DNA from: Dyella flagellata
GTDB taxonomy: Bacteria; Pseudomonadota; Gammaproteobacteria; Xanthomonadales; Rhodanobacteraceae
Direction: 5' to 3'
DNA length: 64,000 nt
Assembly: GCF_030160275.1 (NCBI RefSeq)
Contig: NZ_BSOA01000002.1
Span: 1 to 64,000 of the forward strand
Shown here: positions 1-6,572 of the stretch, in pieces
Position numbering within the stretch: position 1 is the first letter of the stretch
How the letters are laid out: each line of letters begins with the position of its first letter
Translations under genes and position numbers: made by a program
Notes under the pieces: generated by a model
The model's input: only the letters and a program-made list of their open reading frames with translations
What the model was told of the DNA's origin: nothing
The model's database searches: none

Positions 1-92
1 CGTCCAGAAGGCCCGCAGGGCGTGCCCCGCGGCTTGAACAGACGGCCAGTCTGCCCTGTGCCGCGCGGCACGCCCTGCGGGCCTTCTGGACG
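1..92. repeat. Long near-perfect inverted repeat (hairpin) at the window edge
   Basis: Bases 1-26 are the exact reverse complement of 67-92. Inside this, 28-32 pair with 61-65 after one C-C mismatch, and 39-43 pair with 49-53 around a 5-base loop. The whole segment can therefore fold into a single long hairpin. There is no T-run after it, so it is not a typical intrinsic terminator. It may extend beyond the window start. It does not match the GTAG palindromes found elsewhere here. A second small palindrome (124-133, TCCCTAGGGA) follows before the aldolase gene. Function is unknown. Confidence 0.75.
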
Positions 93-201
93 TCATGCCG
101 GGCACGTGGAATAGATCAGAGCGTCCCTAGGGAGGATCGACAGCGGCCGCAAAAATGCCGAGGATGCCCCGTTTCCATCGCAGCAAACGGGCAGCCACGC
201 A

Positions 202-867
202 GTGAGCAAGGACCAGACATTACGCGAGCAGGTCGTCGCCTACGGCTTGAAACTGACCCCGTCGGGCCTGAGCCAGGGCACCTCGGGCAACCTGAGCGTG
301 CGCCACGGCGACGGCTTCCTTATCACCCCTAGCGGCACCTCTTACGGCGAGATCACGCCCGAGGGCGTGGTGCAGGTGGGCATGGACGGCAGCCATGCCG
401 AGGGGCTGCGCCCGTCCAGCGAATGGCGCTTCCATCGCGACATCTACGCCGCCCGCCCCGACCTGCATGCGATCGTCCACGCCCACCCGCCCTACAGCAC
501 TGCCTTGTCGATGTGCCGGATGGAGATCCCGGCCGCCCACTACATGATCGCGGTAAGCGGCGGCGATTCGATCCGCTGCGCCGACTACTACACCTATGGC
601 AGCCAACAGCTGTCCGATGCGGTGATGCGGGCCATGGACGGGCGCCTGGCCTGCCTGATGGCCAACCACGGCATGCTCGCCGCCGGCCCCGACCTGGAAC
701 AGGCGATGTGGCGGGCGGTGGAGGTGGAAACCCTGGCCCGGCAATACGCGCTGGCGCTGCAGATCGGCAAGCCGGTGTTGCTGACTGACTCCGAAGTTGC
801 GCAGGCTTTGGAAAAATTCAGCAACTACGGACTGATGTCGAAGCAGCCATCCCCGCCATCTTCGTGA
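202..867 (+). CDS. Class II aldolase/adducin family protein (L-fuculose-phosphate aldolase-like)
   Basis: This 221-residue protein has the class II (zinc) aldolase fold, which cleaves or decarboxylates sugar phosphates. The TSGNLSVR phosphate-binding loop is near residues 28-34. Glu74, the HAH pair His93/His95, and His156 in NHG line up, one position later, with E. coli FucA catalytic Glu73 and zinc ligands His92, His94 and His155. The active site therefore looks intact. Translation probably starts at a GTG with no obvious Shine-Dalgarno sequence, so the start is uncertain. cutA follows 10 bases later, probably co-transcribed. No fucose or tetronate genes lie nearby, so the true substrate cannot be named. 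Confidence 0.88.
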   Translation: MSKDQTLREQVVAYGLKLTPSGLSQGTSGNLSVRHGDGFLITPSGTSYGEITPEGVVQVGMDGSHAEGLRPSSEWRFHRDIYAARPDLHAIVHAHPPYSTALSMCRMEIPAAHYMIAVSGGDSIRCADYYTYGSQQLSDAVMRAMDGRLACLMANHGMLAAGPDLEQAMWRAVEVETLARQYALALQIGKPVLLTDSEVAQALEKFSNYGLMSKQPSPPSS

Positions 868-877
868 GGAAAGCCCT

Positions 878-1204
878 GTGTCCGCTCCCGAACGCGTACT
901 GCTGTGCTACTGCACCTGCCCCGACGCGGCCAGCGCGCAACAGCTGGCGCAGACGCTGGTGAATGAATCCCTGGCCGCTTGCGTCAATCATGTCCCAGGC
1001 ATCCGCTCCACTTACCGCTGGCGCGGCGAAGTCACCACCGACAGCGAGGAACTGCTGTTGATCAAGACCACCGCGGCACGCTTCGATGCGTTGCGGGAAC
1101 GCTTGTTGGCGCTGCATCCGTATGAACTGCCCGAACTGATCGCTGTGCCGGTGGAACACGGGCATGCGGCCTATCTGGATTGGGTACGCTCTAGCGGACA
1201 TTGA
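878..1204 (+). CDS. cutA: Divalent-cation tolerance protein CutA
   Basis: This 108-residue protein matches the small trimeric CutA1 family, which is linked to copper and divalent-metal tolerance but whose molecular role is unsettled. Family hallmarks are the N-terminal strand followed by a Cys-rich CTCPD turn, the ACVNHVPGI segment, the YRWRGEV strand, and the HPYELPELIAVPV stretch near the C-terminus. The start is GTG, with a GAGGAA ribosome-binding site seven bases upstream. It follows the aldolase by 10 bases and may share its transcript. In many proteobacteria cutA neighbours dsbD; here dsbD is 5 kb away. Confidence 0.93.
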   Translation: MSAPERVLLCYCTCPDAASAQQLAQTLVNESLAACVNHVPGIRSTYRWRGEVTTDSEELLLIKTTAARFDALRERLLALHPYELPELIAVPVEHGHAAYLDWVRSSGH

Positions 1205-1220
1205 GCAAGGAGAGGAAGCG

Positions 1221-1625
1221 ATGAACACCGAGGAAAACAAGCGCGTCGTCAACGAATTGTTTGCGCGCATCAGCAAGGGCGACCTGGATGGCATGCTGGC
1301 CTTGCTGAGCGATGATGTGAAATGGTGGATCGCCGGTGAGCTTGAAGGGGTTCCCGCTGCGGGCGAACACGATAAAAAGCGGGTAGCCGGCATCCTTGCG
1401 AACATGCGCCAGCAACTAAAGAGCGATCTGCAGCTATCGGTGCACAGCCTTACTGCTGAAGACGGACGGGTTTGCGCTCAGGTCAGCGGTCATGGCGAAT
1501 TGACCAACGGCAAGGTGTACCGCAATCAATATCATTTCCTGATCTCGCTGCAAGCCGGCAAGATCGTTTCGGTGCGCGAATACCTGGATACCAAGCACGT
1601 TGAAAAGACCTGGTTCTCGCCCTGA
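1221..1625 (+). CDS. SnoaL/NTF2-like nuclear transport factor 2 family protein
   Basis: A 134-residue protein with the cone-shaped NTF2-like pattern seen in SnoaL-type proteins: an N-terminal helix (NKRVVNELFARISKGD), a DDVKWWIAG strand, and a C-terminal pair of strands ending EYLDTKHVEKTWF. Such proteins are often small-molecule isomerases, cyclases or binding proteins; no specific substrate can be read from this sequence. The ATG at 1221 is preferred over an in-frame upstream start because it follows an AAGGAGAGG ribosome-binding site. It lies 16 bases after cutA. A REP palindrome pair begins 12 bases after the stop. Confidence 0.8.
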   Translation: MNTEENKRVVNELFARISKGDLDGMLALLSDDVKWWIAGELEGVPAAGEHDKKRVAGILANMRQQLKSDLQLSVHSLTAEDGRVCAQVSGHGELTNGKVYRNQYHFLISLQAGKIVSVREYLDTKHVEKTWFSP

Positions 1626-1637
1626 GCGATAGGCAGC

Positions 1638-1693
1638 GTAGGCTGGGATGAAATCCCAGCTTTCGCGATGCTGGGATTGGCATCCCAGCCTAC
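1638..1693. repeat. GTAG-REP pair (inverted, BIME-like)
   Basis: Two head-to-head palindromes, each GTAG plus a GGCTGGGAT/ATCCCAGC stem, with the GTAG ends facing outward. They lie between two convergent genes. The right-hand GTAG (1690-1693 on the minus strand) supplies the TAG stop codon of the cupin gene. Confidence 0.93.
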
Positions 1694-2088
1694 GGAGTTT
1701 TCGGGTGATCCCATACCGTCAGCGTTGCGCTGGGAGCCGCGACGAAGACCACCAGCATAGTCGCCGGCTCGGTGGCGCTCGCATTGCCGCTGACGACGTG
1801 ATGCGCGCCCATCGGCTCGAACCAGCTTTCGCCCGGGCCATACGTGCGCACAGCGTCGCTGCCTACCTGGCTGCGGATGTGGCCGCTCAGCACATACACA
1901 AAGGCGTCGCCGCCGTGTCGGTGCGCAGCTGAAGCCTGTCCGGGCGCATACGTCACGGTGACCGCTTGCAACTGACGATCGTGGACGGACGTCAACGGCG
2001 AGGTCAGCAAGGCGTGCTCTTCGGCGGCGAGGCTGCTGCCGCTGACGCCCAGCGCCATGCAAAGGGCAATGACTGTCATGTAGCGCAC
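1690..2088 (-). CDS. Exported cupin-domain protein
   Basis: This 132-residue protein begins with a typical signal peptide (hydrophobic core up to about residue 22, ending SSLAA), so it is predicted to be periplasmic. The rest is a single cupin beta-barrel. Metal-binding candidates are the HRHGGDAFVYVLSG motif in the first half and His residues in PMGAHHVV in the second. The start is GTG, supported by a GGGAGATAA ribosome-binding site; the next in-frame ATG is three codons later and would shorten the signal peptide. The stop codon is TAG taken from the adjoining REP element. The double-thioredoxin gene ends 20 bases upstream on the same strand, so the two may be co-transcribed. Substrate unknown. 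Confidence 0.85.
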   Translation of the reverse strand: MRYMTVIALCMALGVSGSSLAAEEHALLTSPLTSVHDRQLQAVTVTYAPGQASAAHRHGGDAFVYVLSGHIRSQVGSDAVRTYGPGESWFEPMGAHHVVSGNASATEPATMLVVFVAAPSATLTVWDHPKTP

Positions 2089-2108
2089 GACTTATCTCCC
2101 TGCCCGAT

Positions 2109-3113
2109 TCACATGGCCACCAGCGACTTCAATTCATCACCCAAGTGCGCGTCCACCCCTTCGATGCGCCGCACGAGCTGGCCTTGCGCATCGAACACCA
2201 GCAAGGTGGGCACATGCATCACGCGAAAGCGGCGGAACAGCTCACCGGAGTCATCCAAGGCCAAGGGCATGCCAAGGTGGTGTTCCTGTTGATAGGCACG
2301 CAGATCGTCCTTGCCTGCCCATAGGGTGGAAGCGATGCCCAGCCAGCGAACGTGGTCGTCAGTCGATAGCGCCGTAACCTGCTCTCGCACGGCGCGGCAG
2401 CTGGCGGCCAGTGCCGGGCGACTTTTTGCCAGATAGGTCTCGCACCACGGCGACATGAATACCAGCACGGTGGGATGGCTCTTGGCGTCCGCGTCACGCA
2501 GATGAAACGCCGCGCCCGAGAGAGTGGGAACCGTCAAATCCGGCAATTGTTTGTCCGCGCCGCTGGATTCGCTTGCTGCCGCCGTGGCAACCGCAGTGGC
2601 GGGGGCCGACTTGCGCGCAGCCAGCAAGGCCGCATCCAGCTTCGCATTAGCCTCGTGACCGATGTACAGGATGCGGCCATCGCGCCCGATCACCACGTGC
2701 TGCGGCGTCACGCGCAAATGAAACGCCTCGCCGATGCTGCCATCGTCGAACACGATCGGCATCTTCAAGCCCATCTCCTTGCGGTAGCGACGCACGTCTT
2801 CCACGCTGTCGTCGAAACCGACGTCGACGGCGATCACCGCCATCTCCGAGCCCGCCTGTTCGTAAACATGCTTCAGATGGGGCATCTGCTCACGGCATGG
2901 CACGCACCAGGTAGCCCAGAATTTCAAATACACCGGCTTCTTGCCGTAGTAGCTGGCCAGGTCGATGGTTTGACCGTCGATCGTCTTCAGCACCAGCCGG
3001 GGCGCCGGCGTACCAACCAGCCCGCGCGCGGCGGCCTGCGCATGCTGCTCACCGGTTTCGGCCTGGGCGAGTGTGCCGAACAACAACAAAAACAACAGAA
3101 CCACGATGCGCAC
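2109..3113 (-). CDS. Periplasmic TlpA-like protein with two thioredoxin domains
   Basis: A 334-residue exported protein with a signal peptide (MRIVVLLFLLLFGTLAQA). Domain 1 (about residues 34-165) is a TlpA/ResA-type thioredoxin fold with active site WCVPC (Cys70, Cys73) and the cis-Pro loop RVTPQHVV. Domain 2 (about 190-330) has the same fold, but its active site reads WCETY, leaving only Cys224, with another cysteine at 239. It therefore cannot form a classical CxxC disulfide. The GTG start at 3113 is chosen because an AAGGAG site lies six bases upstream and a signal peptide begins there; a longer reading frame upstream runs over the neighbouring regulator. Likely role: periplasmic thiol reduction or disulfide handling. 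Partner unknown. Confidence 0.85.
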   Translation of the reverse strand: MRIVVLLFLLLFGTLAQAETGEQHAQAAARGLVGTPAPRLVLKTIDGQTIDLASYYGKKPVYLKFWATWCVPCREQMPHLKHVYEQAGSEMAVIAVDVGFDDSVEDVRRYRKEMGLKMPIVFDDGSIGEAFHLRVTPQHVVIGRDGRILYIGHEANAKLDAALLAARKSAPATAVATAAASESSGADKQLPDLTVPTLSGAAFHLRDADAKSHPTVLVFMSPWCETYLAKSRPALAASCRAVREQVTALSTDDHVRWLGIASTLWAGKDDLRAYQQEHHLGMPLALDDSGELFRRFRVMHVPTLLVFDAQGQLVRRIEGVDAHLGDELKSLVAM

Positions 3114-3201
3114 GACGATCTCCTTGGGTGGGGTGGGTGCATGCTCCCCATTTGCCGGGCCGCCGATAAGAGCCACTTTGCGGCAATCCTGCTGGACCAC
3201 C

Positions 3202-3229
3202 GTAGGCCGGGATGACCATCCCAGCCTAC
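3202..3229. repeat. Single GTAG-REP palindrome
   Basis: A 28-base perfect inverted repeat apart from one C/T difference: GTAGGCCGGGATG, a short loop, then ATCCCAGCCTAC. It sits four bases beyond the stop codon of the MocR-type regulator. Its first arm carries C instead of the usual T at the seventh position. Confidence 0.9.
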
Positions 3230-3232
3230 GTA

Positions 3233-4696
3233 TCACCCGATCAGCTTCATCAGGCTGGCAATGCCTTCGTCGATCCGCTCCAAGTCGATCAAGCCAAAGC
3301 CGAATGCAAGGCCATTCACGAGCGCACCATCCCTCGCATCCCAGTCCAGCGGCTCCAGGTTGATCCCGCTGGCCATGGCGCGCCCGAGCAAGATCGAGCT
3401 GTCGACCGGTACATCCAGCCGTGCCGCCAGATGCAGACCGGCGTCCGACGGATACACATGCAATTTTCCCTTGCCATAGCGCTGCAAGGCATCCAGCAAG
3501 GCATCGCGCCGCTCCGCATACAGCTTGCGCATGTGTCGCACGTAACGCACCAGGTGCCCTTCGGCAATGAACGCCGCCAAGCTGTCCTGCGCCAGCACGT
3601 CGCCATGCCAATCAGCCTGGTGCTTGGCATTGGCCAAGGCGGTGCGCAGCCACGGCGGCACGACCGCATAGCCGAGCCGCAAGGTGGGGAACAGACATTT
3701 GGAAAACGTGCCGACGTAGCAGACGCTGTCGTCGCGATCCAGCGTCTGCAAGGCATCCAGCGGTCGAGTGCTATAGCGGAACTCGCTGTCGTAGTCGTCT
3801 TCGATCACCAAGGCGCCATGCGTACGCGCAAACTCCAGCAACTGGACACGACGATGCGGCGACATCACCACGCCGAGCGGGAACTGGTGCGAAGGCGTCA
3901 CGTAGATCACGTTCGTGTCGCGGGGAAGCTGGTCGACGATCAAGCCCTCCTCATCCACCGGTACGTCGACCACACGCGCACCGGCAGCTAGAAACACCGC
4001 ACGCAGGGGCGGATAGCCGGGGTCTTCCACCGCCACGACCGTTTGCCCTGGCGTAACGAGCACGCGCGCAAGCAGGTCGAAGGCCTGCTGCGCGCCGCTG
4101 GTGACGACCACATCCTCGGCCTCGCACGACACGGCGCGTGCAAACGAGATGTGCTGGGCGATCGCCTGGCGCAAGGGCAACCGCCCCTGCGCCAGGTCGT
4201 AGAACGGCGCGGCCTTGGACAGATTGCGCAAGACGCGTGCGGAAAGACGCCGCCAGATGTCGTAGGGAAAGGAGCGGCTATCGGGTATGCCCAGGCGAAA
4301 GTCGTAGGCAAACCCATCCGCCCGCATCGGCGTGGGCACGCTGGTAAAGTTTTGCCAATACGACGCCAGGCGGCTGTCGGGAGTCCGGCTGTCGGGGGGA
4401 AGGTTGTCGGCCTGGGCATGCCGGCCGCTACGGCGCATGGCCAGATCGGCCACGAAATTGCCGGCGCCGCGCCGCGCCTCGATATAGCCATCGCCAAGCA
4501 GCAAGTCGTAGGCCGCCACGACGGTGTTGCGCGACACCTCCAGCGCCTCGGCCAGCTCCCGTGTTGCCGGCAAGCGCAGCCCGGGCTTCAAGCGTCCGTC
4601 GAGGATGGCGGCACGCAGCTGGCGATGCAGCGCGGCCATGCGCTGGCGCGAGCCGCGTTCCGGCAATTCAAGCGGAAATTCGAAGGGATGCTCCAC
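3233..4696 (-). CDS. MocR/PdxR-type GntR regulator with aminotransferase-like domain
   Basis: A 487-residue transcription factor. Residues about 15-85 are a GntR winged helix (LHRQLRAAILDGRLKPG, then SRNTVVAAYDLL). Residues about 125-480 are a type I aminotransferase-like domain that binds pyridoxal phosphate. The Schiff-base lysine is Lys333 in YVGTFSKCLFP, and EDDYDSEFR supplies the cofactor-ring Asp. Known members such as PdxR and GabR use PLP or amino acids as signals. It is transcribed divergently from the GST gene at 4818, with about 120 bases between the starts, and divergent neighbours are the usual targets of MocR proteins. Control of that GST is therefore plausible but unproven. No pdxS/pdxT lies nearby, so pdxR is not assigned. 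Confidence 0.92.
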   Translation of the reverse strand: MEHPFEFPLELPERGSRQRMAALHRQLRAAILDGRLKPGLRLPATRELAEALEVSRNTVVAAYDLLLGDGYIEARRGAGNFVADLAMRRSGRHAQADNLPPDSRTPDSRLASYWQNFTSVPTPMRADGFAYDFRLGIPDSRSFPYDIWRRLSARVLRNLSKAAPFYDLAQGRLPLRQAIAQHISFARAVSCEAEDVVVTSGAQQAFDLLARVLVTPGQTVVAVEDPGYPPLRAVFLAAGARVVDVPVDEEGLIVDQLPRDTNVIYVTPSHQFPLGVVMSPHRRVQLLEFARTHGALVIEDDYDSEFRYSTRPLDALQTLDRDDSVCYVGTFSKCLFPTLRLGYAVVPPWLRTALANAKHQADWHGDVLAQDSLAAFIAEGHLVRYVRHMRKLYAERRDALLDALQRYGKGKLHVYPSDAGLHLAARLDVPVDSSILLGRAMASGINLEPLDWDARDGALVNGLAFGFGLIDLERIDEGIASLMKLIG

Positions 4697-4817
4697 GTTG
4701 CCGGTTCCGACCCAACTGGACCCGTAGATTTGCCCTAATGTGGCCCTTTTGCAAGACCACGACCTTGCTTACGCTGATCTCGAAGCAACACCCCCTCACC
4801 GGACAGGTAGCCACGCC

Positions 4818-5516
4818 ATGATCGATTTCTATTTCGCCGCCACGCCGAACGGACTAAAGGTGAAGCTGTTCCTGGAAGAGGCGCAGCTGCCTTATCGCCT
4901 GGTACCGGTCAGCCTCAGCAAGGGCGAGCAGTTCAAGCCCGAATTCCTGGCGATCTCGCCGAACAACAAGATCCCGGCCATCGTCGATCACGCCCCCGCG
5001 GACGGCAACGAACCGGTCAAGCTGTTCGAATCCGGCGCGATTCTGTTGTATCTGGCCGAAAAGATCGGCCGCTTCATCCCGACGGACCTCCACGGCCGCA
5101 CCGAGGTGCTGCAATGGCTGTTCTGGCAGATGGCCGGTCTGGGCCCGATGGCCGGGCAGATCGGGCATTTCAATGTGTACGCCCCTGAGAAGGTGCCCTA
5201 CGCGATCGAACGCTACACCCGCGAAACCGCCCGCCTGTACGGCGTGCTCGACCGCCGGCTGGCCGACCGCCCGTTCATCGCCGGCGAATTCTCGATCGCT
5301 GACATCGCCTGTTACCCCTGGGTGGTTCCGCACGAAGCACATGGACAACGCCTCGCCGAGTTTCCGCATTTGCGGCAGTGGTTCGAAACCATGGCAGCGC
5401 GACCGGCTACCCAGCGCACCTACCAGGATGTCGAGAACGTCTATGCCCCCAAGCAGGCCCTGTCCGAAGAAGAACGCAACGTGCTGTTCAACCAGGACAC
5501 CAAGGCTCGCGCCTGA
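4818..5516 (+). CDS. Glutathione S-transferase, Nu-class (YfcG/YghU-like)
   Basis: A 232-residue cytosolic GST. The N-terminal thioredoxin-like domain starts FYFAATPNGLKVKLFLEE; Thr9-Pro10-Asn11 is the signature of Nu-class enzymes, which bind glutathione and act mainly as disulfide-bond oxidoreductases. The cis-proline loop is NNKIPAIVDH, and FESGAILLYLAEK is the gamma-glutamyl binding segment. The helical domain contains SIADIACYPWV, the usual N-capping motif. The ATG at 4818 fits the family N-terminus; longer in-frame starts add residues without counterpart. It is divergent from the MocR-type regulator. The transporter gene downstream begins 74 bases after the stop. Confidence 0.92.
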   Translation: MIDFYFAATPNGLKVKLFLEEAQLPYRLVPVSLSKGEQFKPEFLAISPNNKIPAIVDHAPADGNEPVKLFESGAILLYLAEKIGRFIPTDLHGRTEVLQWLFWQMAGLGPMAGQIGHFNVYAPEKVPYAIERYTRETARLYGVLDRRLADRPFIAGEFSIADIACYPWVVPHEAHGQRLAEFPHLRQWFETMAARPATQRTYQDVENVYAPKQALSEEERNVLFNQDTKARA

Positions 5517-5590
5517 GCGGAACTCTGCTGACAAGCCCTGTCATCGCCCGGATCTAGTGTTGGTTGACCGCCCCCGCGAGTGCATTGCCC

Positions 5591-6499
5591 ATGAAAAAGT
5601 CCGACGTCGCCACCCTTGTATTGCTCGGAGCCCTGTGGGGAGCCTCGTTCCTGTTCATGCGCATGGGCGCGGCGCAGTTCGGCAGCATGGCGTTGGCGGG
5701 CATGCGGGCGATCGGGGCCGCGATCTGCTGCATCCCCTTGCTGATGTCACGCGAGCGGCTGGCGGAATTGCGTGCCAATTGGCGTTCGGTCGCCTTGATC
5801 GGCCTGGCGAATTCGGCGCTGCCGTTCGTGCTGTTTTCCTACGCCGCGCAGTATCTGCCGTCCGGGCTGTCGGCCATCTTCGACGCGATCGCACCGCTGC
5901 TGGTGGCCGCGTCCGGCTGGTTGTTGCTGGGCGAACGCTTGAACGCTGCGCAGGCGAGCGGACTGGTGATCGGCCTGACCGGCGTAGCGTGGCTGATCGG
6001 CGGCAGCATGGGCTTCGGCCACGGCGGTGCCGGCATTGGCTGGGCGATGGCGGCCTGTGTGGGCGCCAACGTCTGCTACACCTTCGGCGCGCACTACAGC
6101 CATCGGCGTGTACAGAGCGTATCGCCGCTCACCGTAGCGATCGGCAGCCAGGTCGCGGCAGCCGTCATGCTGTTGCCCTTCACCGCCTGGATGTGGCCGG
6201 CGCAGTCACCCTCGCTGCAGGCATGGCTTGCCATGTTCGGTCTGGCCGCAGCCTGCACCACCCTGGCCTACGTGTTGTTTTACCGGTTGCTGGCGCGCAT
6301 CGGCTCAACCCGGGCGATGGCAGTGCTTTACCTGATCCCCGTCTTTGGCGTGGTGTGGGGTGCGCTGTTCCTGGGCGAAAAGATCACGCTGGCGATGGCC
6401 GGCGGCTGCTCGGTGATCCTGCTGGGCGTGGCGCTCACCACCGGCATGCTGCAAATCCGCCGCTCTGCGGCACCCACACCGCTGAACGCGGTCGAATAG
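5591..6499 (+). CDS. DMT-superfamily transporter (two EamA domains)
   Basis: A 302-residue inner-membrane protein with about ten hydrophobic segments in two tandem EamA repeats. The first starts VATLVLLGALWGASFLFMR, and the second starts after about residue 155 and contains the ALVLFYRLLARIGSTRA-type loop. The motif GEKITLAMAGGCSVILLGV near the end is typical of the second repeat. Members export metabolites or drugs; substrate cannot be predicted. The ATG at 5591 (MKKSDVATL) is preferred over an upstream TTG because it places positive residues directly before the first membrane segment. It follows the GST gene on the same strand and may be co-expressed. Confidence 0.9.
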   Translation: MKKSDVATLVLLGALWGASFLFMRMGAAQFGSMALAGMRAIGAAICCIPLLMSRERLAELRANWRSVALIGLANSALPFVLFSYAAQYLPSGLSAIFDAIAPLLVAASGWLLLGERLNAAQASGLVIGLTGVAWLIGGSMGFGHGGAGIGWAMAACVGANVCYTFGAHYSHRRVQSVSPLTVAIGSQVAAAVMLLPFTAWMWPAQSPSLQAWLAMFGLAAACTTLAYVLFYRLLARIGSTRAMAVLYLIPVFGVVWGALFLGEKITLAMAGGCSVILLGVALTTGMLQIRRSAAPTPLNAVE

Positions 6500-6502
6500 A
6501 AG

Positions 6503-6523
6503 CCAGCTCCGCTCGCGAGCTGG
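6503..6523 (+). terminator. Possible hairpin terminator after the EamA transporter
   Basis: CCAGCTC (6503-6509) pairs with GAGCTGG (6517-6523) around a 7-base loop, four bases after the stop codon. There is no U-tract, so this may be only an RNA-stabilising stem or a Rho-type end. Confidence 0.3.
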
Positions 6524-6572
6524 TCCATAATCCTGGTCGCGCCCCCACGCGATCCCCATGACTGGAGTTGGA

